64,000 bases of DNA from JADFJB01 sp964464595 (GTDB lineage Bacteria; Zhuqueibacterota; JdFR-76; DREG01): contig CAYXGW010000016.1 in assembly GCA_964464595.1 (NCBI GenBank), forward strand, positions 3,888-67,887, written 5' to 3'. The notes beneath the pieces are model-generated. The model ran no database searches. It was given only the letters and a program-made list of their open reading frames with translations, and was not told where the DNA came from. Shown piece after piece: positions 15,851 to 25,200 of this stretch; the stretch's first letter is position 1; the number at the start of each line of letters is the position of its first letter. The position numbers were made by a program, and so were the translations under genes.

Positions 15851-18586
15851 TTAATTACTCTCTTTAAATTGTATCCAGCTCACTACTCCCTCGGTTTTCG
15901 AAATGGTTATAAGTCCTTTGTTGTAATCTGGCAGTTTCAGTTTTGTGACCGTGCGTTTTTTGTCAGGCCAGCGTACTTCAACGGTAGTAGCCACTTCCTT
16001 ATTTAATCCAAATAGTAGAGGACCGAAATAATTAGAGATAAATCCACCAGTTCCACTTCTATTAACCATGATATATTTATTATTAATAATAAGTTGAGCA
16101 CCTACGGCATTTCTATTATAGGATTCTTCTGAGTCATTAATCAACTGTACTTTTATCCAGTTGTTTTTTCTATAGGTATTAATGAACACTCGAGTACTAC
16201 CCGGTTCATAATTTGTCGGCGTAGGAAAATTTGCGTCATGGGCAGGTATTACCTCGATTTTTCCGTTGAGTCTGGCCTTGAGATTTTCCGCTTTTGAGCT
16301 GCGGCTGTCATACCCACCAATATTTCTGACCATGATATCGGCGAACCCGTCGTTGTTTAAATCAGCAGCAACAGCAGCTCGTCCATTCTCAGCGGTTTGT
16401 ATCAGGTCATGATTGGAAATCCGCTCTACAATTCCTGGCCCGTGAAACCCCCACACACTAACATCATGGCTGTACACCATACTACGTTTGCCCCAATTCT
16501 GGAGGGGAGATTCACGATAAATATATCCATCACTTTCCAGTCGATCATATTTCAATTCATGGATATTAAACAGATGATGCTCGGCCGTTAAATCCACAAA
16601 GCGTAATTTATCTTTATATTTGGTCGCGTTGACCAGTAACCGGCCTGGGCCGGTACCCATAATCGGAAATGTGCCTCCGCCTCTTCCTTGCAGGCAGCCG
16701 ACCCAGTACAGATCTTGCTTACCATCATTCTGTATATCAATTATAGTGGAACCCCAAGTAAATTCGTAGGGGTCGAGACTCTCCCGATCAAACTCCACAT
16801 CTTTGGCATCAACGGTGACGAAATCGCGAATATTGTTCTCAAGCGATGCATCCGGTGGGAGAATCCTGGAATGCCTGACCTTATTATCAATTTCCAACCT
16901 GAAGTCCGAACCGTCAATAATGGAATGCATGGAATGATGGGATTTTCCAAAAAACTGTTGAGCTATGGTGCATGCGCTCATAACCGGATCGAATAACGAA
17001 TAAATATCGGGAAGAGGCATGGCCAGATTCATTGATGCCCCGCCAATGTTTCCGGCAAATAAGTCTTCTTTCAGATCGCCATTGAAGTCAGCCGGTGAGA
17101 GCGACATCCAGTAACCAGTTTGATTCGCACGAGGATGATCCATCGAAAGTTTGAATTTTTTACCCTGATCATTCAAATAAAGCCGGAGGAAGCCGAGATC
17201 ATTGGCAACCCAGATATCGGGGTAACCATCGTCATTTACATCGTGTGTTACGGCCGCCCAGGATATCTGACCGTTTTCGGAACTTTCACCATTAATTTCC
17301 AAAAAATCCGGTTGATATTTTTCAAATTTCAACATTGCAATTGAATATTCTTCAGGCAAAACAGGAATCTTGTACAATCGATAGTAATTCGGAACAGGAT
17401 TTTTATCATCATAAACACCGTCGACATCCATACTGGCAGAGCGCTCAATAAAAGTTAAATTGCCAGTTTCAACTAATTGATTAATGTATAATTGGTTAGC
17501 TGCACCAGCAAGTGCGGCAGCGCCGCCAGGCCAATAGTCCATATCCATAATATTTGCTTCAAAAATATCTATATCACCATCGAGATCAAAATCCGCCGCA
17601 AGAAGTGCCATGGTATTTCTTTTTCCTTCCAGTCCGATTTCACGGCTGACATCACGCCATTCCGGAAGTCCATCGCCATCCTTATCTCCCATATTTAGAA
17701 ATGTCGAATTGGCGCCCACAGATTCTATACCTCGGGATGATTTGCGCACAACGTTTGTCTGATCGGAAGCTTTATAATCTTTAATAAAATATAACCCTTG
17801 GGCACTGAGCGGCAATTTAGCCCTGACCGCCTGCCGGCCCACAGGCCTTACAAATTGACCTAAAACTCTTTGGGTTTTTGGGTGTGACCAAAGCATTCCA
17901 GGCAGAATATTCGCAACGATCAAATCCAGTCTTCCGTCATTATTAATGTCAACCGCTATAGCGATGGAAGAAGCACGTCCGATCCTTTTCTGCGAATCCT
18001 TTACGCTTTTTCGCGGGAAAAGATAATTTTCTACCAGTAGTTCTTCTTGCACATAAGTATCATTAATTGCAGCCAGATTTTTTGCCTGCTCATATATCGG
18101 GTTCCCCTCCCCATCATTGCCCATATTCATATAAAGGCTGTTGTATTGGGGATAGGGCTCATCAAGGAGTACGGCGTTTTCATCTGTTGGCCTTACCCAG
18201 CTATTGCCGTTGCGGCAAAAATAAACGTCCAATCTGCTGTCTCCATTCGCGTCAAATACCAGGACGCCCGTTGGTGCATAACCATCGAAAAAACTCGACC
18301 AGTCTTTCGCATCGTCATCAAAAATATCAATTTCACTGAAAGGAGACGGCTTGGGCAGTTCTATAAATTCATCCGGATTCAGAGATTGATTCTGGTTCTG
18401 TATATTTTTTAAGATGGCCTCTCTGCTGCTGTCCTCTTCAAATTCGCTGCCGAATTCTACAGTAACATTTGTATACTTTTCCACTGTAGATATTACTGTT
18501 GTATGCATTATAAGAAATGCAAGCAGGAAGAATATCAAAAATGCTATTTTCTTTTTTGAGATGTTTTTGTTTCTAATTTTGTTCAT
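15851..18586 (-). CDS. CRTAC1/UnbV protein with FG-GAP repeats and ASPIC domain
   Basis: A 911-residue secreted or envelope protein. It has an N-terminal signal/anchor helix (about residues 15-33), then at least eight FG-GAP/VCBS calcium-type loops (DANGDSRLDVYF, DINNDGRLDLIV, DFDLDGDIDIFEAN, DVNDDGYPDIWVAN, DFNGDLKEDLFAGN, DIQNDGKQDLYWV, DLNNDGFADIMV and a DKDGDGLPEW loop). It ends in an ASPIC/UnbV domain of about 90 residues ('AVGAQLIINNKYIMVNRSG... VEVRWPDKKRTV'). Proteins of this build are the UnbV member of enediyne cassettes. The loops are complete and evenly spaced. It sits between the DUF1702 gene and the lipoprotein gene in one train. Confidence 0.9.
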   Translation of the reverse strand: MNKIRNKNISKKKIAFLIFFLLAFLIMHTTVISTVEKYTNVTVEFGSEFEEDSSREAILKNIQNQNQSLNPDEFIELPKPSPFSEIDIFDDDAKDWSSFFDGYAPTGVLVFDANGDSRLDVYFCRNGNSWVRPTDENAVLLDEPYPQYNSLYMNMGNDGEGNPIYEQAKNLAAINDTYVQEELLVENYLFPRKSVKDSQKRIGRASSIAIAVDINNDGRLDLIVANILPGMLWSHPKTQRVLGQFVRPVGRQAVRAKLPLSAQGLYFIKDYKASDQTNVVRKSSRGIESVGANSTFLNMGDKDGDGLPEWRDVSREIGLEGKRNTMALLAADFDLDGDIDIFEANIMDMDYWPGGAAALAGAANQLYINQLVETGNLTFIERSASMDVDGVYDDKNPVPNYYRLYKIPVLPEEYSIAMLKFEKYQPDFLEINGESSENGQISWAAVTHDVNDDGYPDIWVANDLGFLRLYLNDQGKKFKLSMDHPRANQTGYWMSLSPADFNGDLKEDLFAGNIGGASMNLAMPLPDIYSLFDPVMSACTIAQQFFGKSHHSMHSIIDGSDFRLEIDNKVRHSRILPPDASLENNIRDFVTVDAKDVEFDRESLDPYEFTWGSTIIDIQNDGKQDLYWVGCLQGRGGGTFPIMGTGPGRLLVNATKYKDKLRFVDLTAEHHLFNIHELKYDRLESDGYIYRESPLQNWGKRSMVYSHDVSVWGFHGPGIVERISNHDLIQTAENGRAAVAADLNNDGFADIMVRNIGGYDSRSSKAENLKARLNGKIEVIPAHDANFPTPTNYEPGSTRVFINTYRKNNWIKVQLINDSEESYNRNAVGAQLIINNKYIMVNRSGTGGFISNYFGPLLFGLNKEVATTVEVRWPDKKRTVTKLKLPDYNKGLITISKTEGVVSWIQFKESN

Positions 18587-18608
18587 ATTGAATCTCTCGC
18601 CAAGTCAT

Positions 18609-20111
18609 TTAATTAATGTTATCATCACGATAACTAAAATAAACAGGCGGTATATATTTTTTGGAATGTTTCTTTTGTATATTATGAAGGGATTTCGGCA
18701 TATCTACTTTATATTTAATCAGATCTACAATTCTTTCATAAGAGGTTATGGTTATCTCCCAGTGTGGGGTAGCATCATCGGGATGACTGCGTATGAAAAT
18801 TTGTTCGATTCCTCGACCGTGAGAATTTAAGCCGAATAAATCACTGCCTTTTTGTTCGACAAGATAGGCATAGCTGGGATGAGGCCCCCGCTCTATTAAA
18901 TACTTTCTTCTTTCCGCTAATCCAACGGCGTGCAAAATGCCGACACCGAATCCATGTATCACAAAATCCTCCTGCTTCACCAGTAAATGCAAAGGCAAAT
19001 TCCCGATGATCATTTTCTCGTCCCGACCCAGATCAATAATGATCTCTATATAGGTTTCATCGACCGTCCTTTTTGAAGAGGGCGTCCCATCGTACTTTTT
19101 GTAACTAGTTTTGGGTCTGACAATTTTTACCTCTGCGGATTTCGGCGAAGCAAGAAAAGAAAAGTCAAATTTACTACGATCTTCCTTTTTGGCTGAATAA
19201 ATACCCGGCTCAATGAAACTGGACATGGCTACGGGGTATTTATGAAAATCACTCAGATATCTCGGTGGATAAAGCCGTCCGGAGTTTTCGAACATGGCAT
19301 AATCCCTTTGGATTTTCCTGCGAGAACCCTGCGATGAAAACCCAACTTCTTCGTCTTTCAGCGTAATTCCGACCAAACCCAGTCTTGTAATTTCTTCTCT
19401 CAATCGATAGAGGTCAATTTTCACTTCATTCTCCTGCCATTCCAGAGCTTCACGGATAAATTCAGATTTTAGTCCATTCACGCGCGCTACAAGATCATAA
19501 TAAAAGTCTTCCGGCATAGTAAACCAAGCGTGATAGACTTCACCGGACCTATCCATGGCATTCACTTCCCAGAGGCCGGCTTTCAAACAATTATTGATCA
19601 CCCCTACCCGGAGAGGCCTGTAATATTCATTGGGAACAAAATCATAATCACCCTTTAATTTCCAGGGAACGGTTTCTTGAAGATTGGTCTGGTAGTGGGC
19701 CATTTTGTCGCCGGGAGACCCCAACGGGACACTGATGCTGTTTCTGGAAAATTCCGCCAGTACCAAGTTGAGAACATCGAAATCGTCAGGAGGATTGGCC
19801 GGCTGATAATGCAATCGTGGAACGAGATAACTCAGAGGCAGATTCGTAACCTTTAAATAGGCGTCGCTTTCTTTATCCTTTAAGAGGATTGTGGCATTAT
19901 CAGAACGATCCGTATTGAGGTGAATTTGCCGGACCTCATCCATCCAGCTATGAGTCCTTAAAAGAGATTGGGTGAACGGCGTGTACAGACTGCCACTGGC
20001 GGAATTGTGTTCCTGCGTTGGATGGATCGCGATTGTTCCCAGGTCCGTGCCGCCGCATCCTGACAGCAGAGAAAGTAACCCCAGAACAATTCCGCAACCT
20101 CCTAATTTCAT
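18609..20111 (-). CDS. Large lipoprotein of unknown function
   Basis: A 500-residue protein. The chosen start is the ATG at 20111, because a lipoprotein signal follows at once (MKLGGCGIVLGLLSLLSGC, lipobox LSGC). The longer frame to 20336 overlaps the preceding gene and adds no plausible signal. The mature part alternates strands and charged segments, with no motif I recognise. Notable pieces are 'PEDFYYDLVARVNGLKSEFIREALEW' and 'KMIIGNLPLHLLVKQEDFVIHGFGVGILHAVGLAERRKYLIERG'. It lies between the ACP-SDR gene and UnbV, so it is a candidate dedicated component of the pathway in the periplasm. It may be a carrier, exporter partner or enzyme. Confidence 0.75.
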   Translation of the reverse strand: MKLGGCGIVLGLLSLLSGCGGTDLGTIAIHPTQEHNSASGSLYTPFTQSLLRTHSWMDEVRQIHLNTDRSDNATILLKDKESDAYLKVTNLPLSYLVPRLHYQPANPPDDFDVLNLVLAEFSRNSISVPLGSPGDKMAHYQTNLQETVPWKLKGDYDFVPNEYYRPLRVGVINNCLKAGLWEVNAMDRSGEVYHAWFTMPEDFYYDLVARVNGLKSEFIREALEWQENEVKIDLYRLREEITRLGLVGITLKDEEVGFSSQGSRRKIQRDYAMFENSGRLYPPRYLSDFHKYPVAMSSFIEPGIYSAKKEDRSKFDFSFLASPKSAEVKIVRPKTSYKKYDGTPSSKRTVDETYIEIIIDLGRDEKMIIGNLPLHLLVKQEDFVIHGFGVGILHAVGLAERRKYLIERGPHPSYAYLVEQKGSDLFGLNSHGRGIEQIFIRSHPDDATPHWEITITSYERIVDLIKYKVDMPKSLHNIQKKHSKKYIPPVYFSYRDDNIN

Positions 20112-20161
20112 TAATTCAACATCTTTCTCAATAAATAACAACGTAAAAAGCCAGGGCTCTC

Positions 20162-21374
20162 TTACCATCCCTGCGATGAAATACCGCCATCCATCACAAG
20201 TACGCTTCCTGTAAAGAGCTTTACCTGTTCGCTGAGTAGATATGCAATAAAATGTGAAACGTCTCTCGCCTCGCAGAGTCTTTCGTAAACAGTGTTTTCT
20301 TCCCATTGAGCAATCAACCGTTCGCTTTCCGGCCATTTATTAAGTAGCTCGCCGTAGACAGGACCTGGTGAAACACAGTTAACCTGTATATTGTATGGAC
20401 TGAATTCAACAGCCATACTTCTCGTTAAAGATTCGACTGCGGCTTTTACGCTGCCCATACATCCAAAATAATCCACGTAACCATGGGCCGCCGGCGAAGA
20501 AAGGGTGATGATTTTCCCTCCTCCTCTTTTTTTCATAAGATTCACCGCTCTAAGTGCGCTCTGATGGAGCCCAACAACATTTGTTAGGAAAGCCTTTTCC
20601 CAGTGTTCCACAGTTATATCTTCAAGTCGCGCCAGCATACCGTTCGAAGCATTGCTAATAAAAAAATCCAGGCCCGAATAGGAATTCTCAATTTCGTCAA
20701 ATATAGCGTGCAACTGTTCGGAGTTGGCCATGGAACCCCAAATATGAAGCGCTTTGCCACCAGCACCTTTGATTTCCTCCGCCGTTTCTATGCCCAGATT
20801 GCGCGAGTGAAAAGAATTCACAATAACGGTGGCACCCAATTCCGCTAGATAACAGGCAATATCCTTCCCGAGCCCCCGGCCAGATCCACTTATAAAGGCA
20901 ATTTTACCAGAGAATGGTTTTTGCCCAGGAGTAAAGGTTGCAGATGGTACATCTATTACATTTATGTCAGGAGATTTTTTTTGCTCACTGCTTGGCGCGT
21001 GTATATAAACATCGGACCTGTCTGGTTCACTTGATGTGGAAGCCCCTGGTGCATATGCCTGGGCACCGCCATTAGACATTAACTCATGAAGAGCATCGGA
21101 AATGCTGTTAATACTTCTGAATTTCTCAAGAGGGATATCCATTTTCTCCGGCTCCGGCAGGTTATACTTTTCCCGTAACACAGANNNNNNNNNNNNNNNN
21201 NNNNNNNNNNNNNNNNNNNNNNNNNNNNNNNNNNNNNNNNNNNNNNNNNNNNNNNNNNNNNNNNNNNNNNNNNNNNNNNNNNNNATCCAACGGATAACGC
21301 GTGATCTCAGCGAAGACCTCACGAATGCTGGTTTTAAAATCATCAATAGAGGTCATTTGCGAAATTGTATTCAT
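20162..21374 (-). CDS. ACP-SDR (FabL-like reductase) fusion, broken by N gap
   Basis: The start at 21374 (MNTISQMTSIDDFKTSIREV) opens an acyl carrier domain of the polyunsaturated-synthase type: '..FAEITRYPLD', gap, 'SVLREKYNLPEPEKMDIPLEKFRSINSISDALHEL'. The N run hides the middle of the ACP, including the phosphopantetheinylated Ser. A linker of about 60 residues leads to an SDR domain with 'SGSGRGLGKD' and 'LFTGSVLVMDGG'. Both gap edges fall on codon boundaries, so the true gap must be a multiple of three; 100 is a placeholder. The canonical catalytic Tyr of YxxxK is Met here ('MGSVK'), with a Tyr eight residues before Lys, reminiscent of FabL-class enoyl reductases. It should act in trans on the synthase. 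Confidence 0.82.
21185..21284. other. 100-N assembly gap inside the ACP domain
   Basis: Exactly one hundred N, the usual scaffold placeholder. By comparison with ACP domains of this type, about 23 residues (about 69 bases) should be missing, including the D-S-[IL] modification site. Confidence 0.98.
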
Positions 21375-21391
21375 TTTTAGTGCTCCATAAA

Positions 21392-22219
21392 TTAAATTTT
21401 TATAACAGTAAGAATCAGATTGCGCGTGGCCGTTACTGCAACCTGTGCATTTATAATGCGATATGGTTGTCTTACTTGTGCTTTAAAAAATAGAAAATTT
21501 TCACCAAACCGTTTATTAAGATACGACAGTAATATATGTCTAATGTCAATTAAAATCTTTATTTCGACCTTGGGAAAATCCCATACGCTTATCTCATTCG
21601 AATCGTGCGATTTTAATATGGATTCCTTCAATGTCCATAAAAGTGTATACAACCAGTTTGCTGTCATCTCTGTTTCGGCAGCACTACGTGTGACCCAGTT
21701 TCTTTCGGCTTTGGTAAAATTACCCCTGTAGAACGAATCGATTCTTGGAACGGCCATTTCAACGTCTATACCAACAGCTCCCTTCGTTCCGATACACGCC
21801 GAAGTCATGTCTCCGCAGTGAGAGAGAGAGACATTTACCATGCTATTCTTGCCGCACCAGGTTAAGCGGGGATATCCGCTTTGTGTCCGGTTATTGGCAA
21901 GTACCTCTATTTTGCGGTACATCCAGGATGAAAATGATCTCAAACTCTCAAGTGTAAGCTTTAATGGCACCAATTGCCATTGCCCTGCTTGCATTTTACT
22001 ATCCATATTCAGTTGATTTAAGAAAAGGTACTTGACTGCTAACCTACCAGCCAGCCAGTCGTGTCGTTGCTTTTTATTTACAATACCAACAAACTTCTCC
22101 TTTTCCCTTACAGATAGGTAACTTATATACTCTTTTTCCGACAGGTTGTCCGCTTGCAGGACAGCAACAGAGTTACTTCTGGAAAATTGCGATTTTGAAG
22201 CCAATAGGTCAGAAAGCAT
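21392..22219 (-). CDS. Sfp-type 4'-phosphopantetheinyl transferase
   Basis: A 275-residue two-lobed transferase that converts apo-ACP to holo-ACP using CoA. The N-terminal lobe has 'RHDWLAGRLAVKYL' (about 51-64). The C-terminal lobe has 'VSLSHCGDMTSACI' (about 128-141), the Mg-binding 'GIDVE' (about 148-152) and 'LLWTLKESILK' (about 193-203), the W-x-x-KE motif. The start overlaps the last 11 bases of the synthase gene, so the two are translationally coupled. The obvious substrate is the ACP of the adjacent ACP-SDR gene. Enediyne synthases carry this activity as a C-terminal domain; here it is a separate gene. Confidence 0.9.
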   Translation of the reverse strand: MLSDLLASKSQFSRSNSVAVLQADNLSEKEYISYLSVREKEKFVGIVNKKQRHDWLAGRLAVKYLFLNQLNMDSKMQAGQWQLVPLKLTLESLRSFSSWMYRKIEVLANNRTQSGYPRLTWCGKNSMVNVSLSHCGDMTSACIGTKGAVGIDVEMAVPRIDSFYRGNFTKAERNWVTRSAAETEMTANWLYTLLWTLKESILKSHDSNEISVWDFPKVEIKILIDIRHILLSYLNKRFGENFLFFKAQVRQPYRIINAQVAVTATRNLILTVIKI

Positions 22220-25200
22220 TCTTTATTTCTCCAAACTTTCTACAAACGCCGCCTTCTACTATCAGCATTACATTCCCTTCGGGGTCGCTCACCTCAATTG
22301 GCCCAACATGAAGCAAATCGCCTTCCACACGTGGATTCATACCCCTGAACCGCAATTTCTCTTTAAGCTTGGCTAAATCAAAATCAGTAAAATCATAATA
22401 CATCTTCATTATTTCACACTTTTCGGGTACATAGACCGGCAAGGTGCGTTCGGAGCTGACATTAATTGTTCCAAATCTCCAGAAGGCATCCACCAAAACT
22501 AGATTGGGTGTTAAATACTGGTATTTGGACTCGGGATGGACAGACTCAACGAGTTTGTAGTCGGCCTGACGGTGATTTTCCCCCACTATTATATTGTCCA
22601 TGCTACTAAACTGACCTTTCAGATGAAGTAGCGAACCTTTCATTCCATAGGGATCGGGCAAGTGCAGACCATCCAGCTGGTTTGAACCAAACTGTTTGTG
22701 AGGGGGAGATATTTCCTCTCCGGACAATCTAACCACCGTTTCATTATGAAGAATGTCTTTTTGTAGAATGGCCCCGCTTTTGTGAATAAAATCCGACAGA
22801 ACATGGATCTGAATCGCCGCTTCTTTTTCATTTTCAGAAACAACCTGAGCATTGACGCGAAGTTGAACACCCCTATTTTCATACACTCTGACAAATCTGT
22901 GAAAATGCGTATTTTCGAAAACAGTGACCTTCAGCTCCGGCCGCAATTGCTGAGCGGTTTCAGCAACAATGCAAGTTATGAACGCGGCTGGCAAGGTCGG
23001 AATACCATTTACCATATGGTCCAGGAGATACGGGGCATTTTCGGTGCGTATATCCCATTGAACCACATGAAAGTCTTTCCTGGGTTCTTTTGTTGATTGT
23101 CTCTGGGCGGACGATTCCGGTGGTGCTGTTTCTATGGCTACTTTATAATAGTCAATCTCACCGTCAGCCATCAGAATATTGATAGGTGTAGTGGGCGTGC
23201 CGTTCATCAAGGAAGAAAATATTTTCTGACCTTCCTCTTTTGTAATGCCTCTTAGCCTTCTATTGGCGGCCAGAGCGGCAAATTCAGAACTGCGCGTCAT
23301 GCCTATGCCAGCCCATCCCAGCCAAGCCATTGACGACCAGTGAGTCATGTCGTCGAGATTGTTCATAGAGGCAGCAATTCGATTCATAGCTTCGTTGGCA
23401 GCCCCGTAATCGGGCTGGCCGTCATTGCCCATATAGCTGAATGTCGAAGTTAAGATATGGAAATGGGCCGGCTTGTTCCTGTTGTATTTCTTACATGCTC
23501 TGTATATGTAACCCAGGCTGCCCAACTTTGTAGAAATTATGTTGCGAAAATCGTTTAAGGATTTCTTTGTAAGAACCCTAGAGTCTTGGATACCGGCGCC
23601 GTGCAATACAAAGTCCAAACGGCCATACTCTTCATAAACGGATTTAACAAATCCGTTTACTGCATTCTCGTCATTGATATCAACACGGCTATATAGAAAT
23701 CTTCCGGGAAGCGCTTGCAGTCGCTTTATTACCTGATTCAGTTCATTGGCTGCCTGATAGGATAAATATTGCCTCTTCAGTTCGGTAATCTTCTTGGTTT
23801 TGCCTTTAGCCAGCTCATCTTTATAGAATTGCCGCTCATAGCGCTGAAAGGCTGACTCATCCATGTTGAGAATGTGTTCCGGAGCCGAGGAAGGATCAGT
23901 ACGCCCGAGGGCAATTACAGTACAGCTGAAGCACCTTAGTAATTCTTCAATCAGTACGGCCGTTACCCCTCTACCTCCGCCGGTAGCGATTACAATCGAG
24001 TCGGAATTTAAATAGGAATTATCTTCCTTTGCAAGCTTGCTGATGGGGATCAGTTTGAATACGCTTCGCTTTCCGTCCAAATAACTTGCTTCTGCCGCAT
24101 CGTCTCGATTGCCTAATTCAATTTCGACTTGCCGCAATGCTTTGTAGAAATTGCCCTCATTAGTACTAATTATCTTGAAGACCGAGTCCGGCAATTCCCG
24201 GCGGAGAGACTTCATAAATCCCGAAACCAGACCTGTATAAGGATCAAGCTGGCGGCCATTATAGGCATTGAGACAGACGGTAATTATGGAAATCTCCTTA
24301 TTTTGAATTCGTCTATAGGCATGGCGGCATATAACAAACAACAAGTCGAGAAGTGTCCGTTCGTTTCTTAAGTCGTTCAGAAGTAGTGTCTTTTCTGAGT
24401 AGTCCTTCAGGTTTTTTACTGCTATAACGGTATCATACGATACCTGGTTTAAGGCCTCTATTGTATTCTGAATACTCTCGTCTGAACTCAGGTCGATCTC
24501 TACAGAGTTTGTCAGTGACCCACCTGCCGGACAAACTACTGAATATTGGAGCGAATCAAGAGCACCGGACTTTTCAAGGACCGACCACTTGTCAGGTTGA
24601 TCCGTTAGAAAGAGTATATGGCATTCATTTAGAGGCTTAGCTGCGCCCTCAACATCGGATGGTAATAGAGACGGAGTAGCATAATATATCGGCGTGCCCT
24701 GAACGTACGCATAAGCTTTGGAGATTTCATCGGGCAGGCTGGATTCACTTGATGAAGTTTTCTTTGACTCTGAAGCCGGAGAGAATACGAACATCTTGGC
24801 TGGCAAAGAATCATTCTCAAGTTCTTTAATGAAATATGAGGAGTTATTTCCGCGGATTTGATTTATGGCTTTTAAAATCTCAGGAGATCCGTTCGCACCT
24901 TTGTAATTGAAAGTTGAATTCACTTCTTGTATTTCGTGAACGCCGTCATTGCGCTTATCTAGCTGTGAAATTCTTAATAGTCCTTGTATTGGAAAGCCAG
25001 CATCACGAGCCGTTTCCAAGGTGGTAAGAGCGAGAATAAAGGCCGCCTCAGCATTGGCGGTACCATTATGTCCATTGAATGCATTTAGACCTCCGGCTAG
25101 GACTATTTTACAGTCTTTGTGGATAAGAAATTGCTCTGCAACCAGCAGGGACTGAAAGAGGGAGTTTCGCTCCATATCGATCACAACGTTTGGTCCCTTG

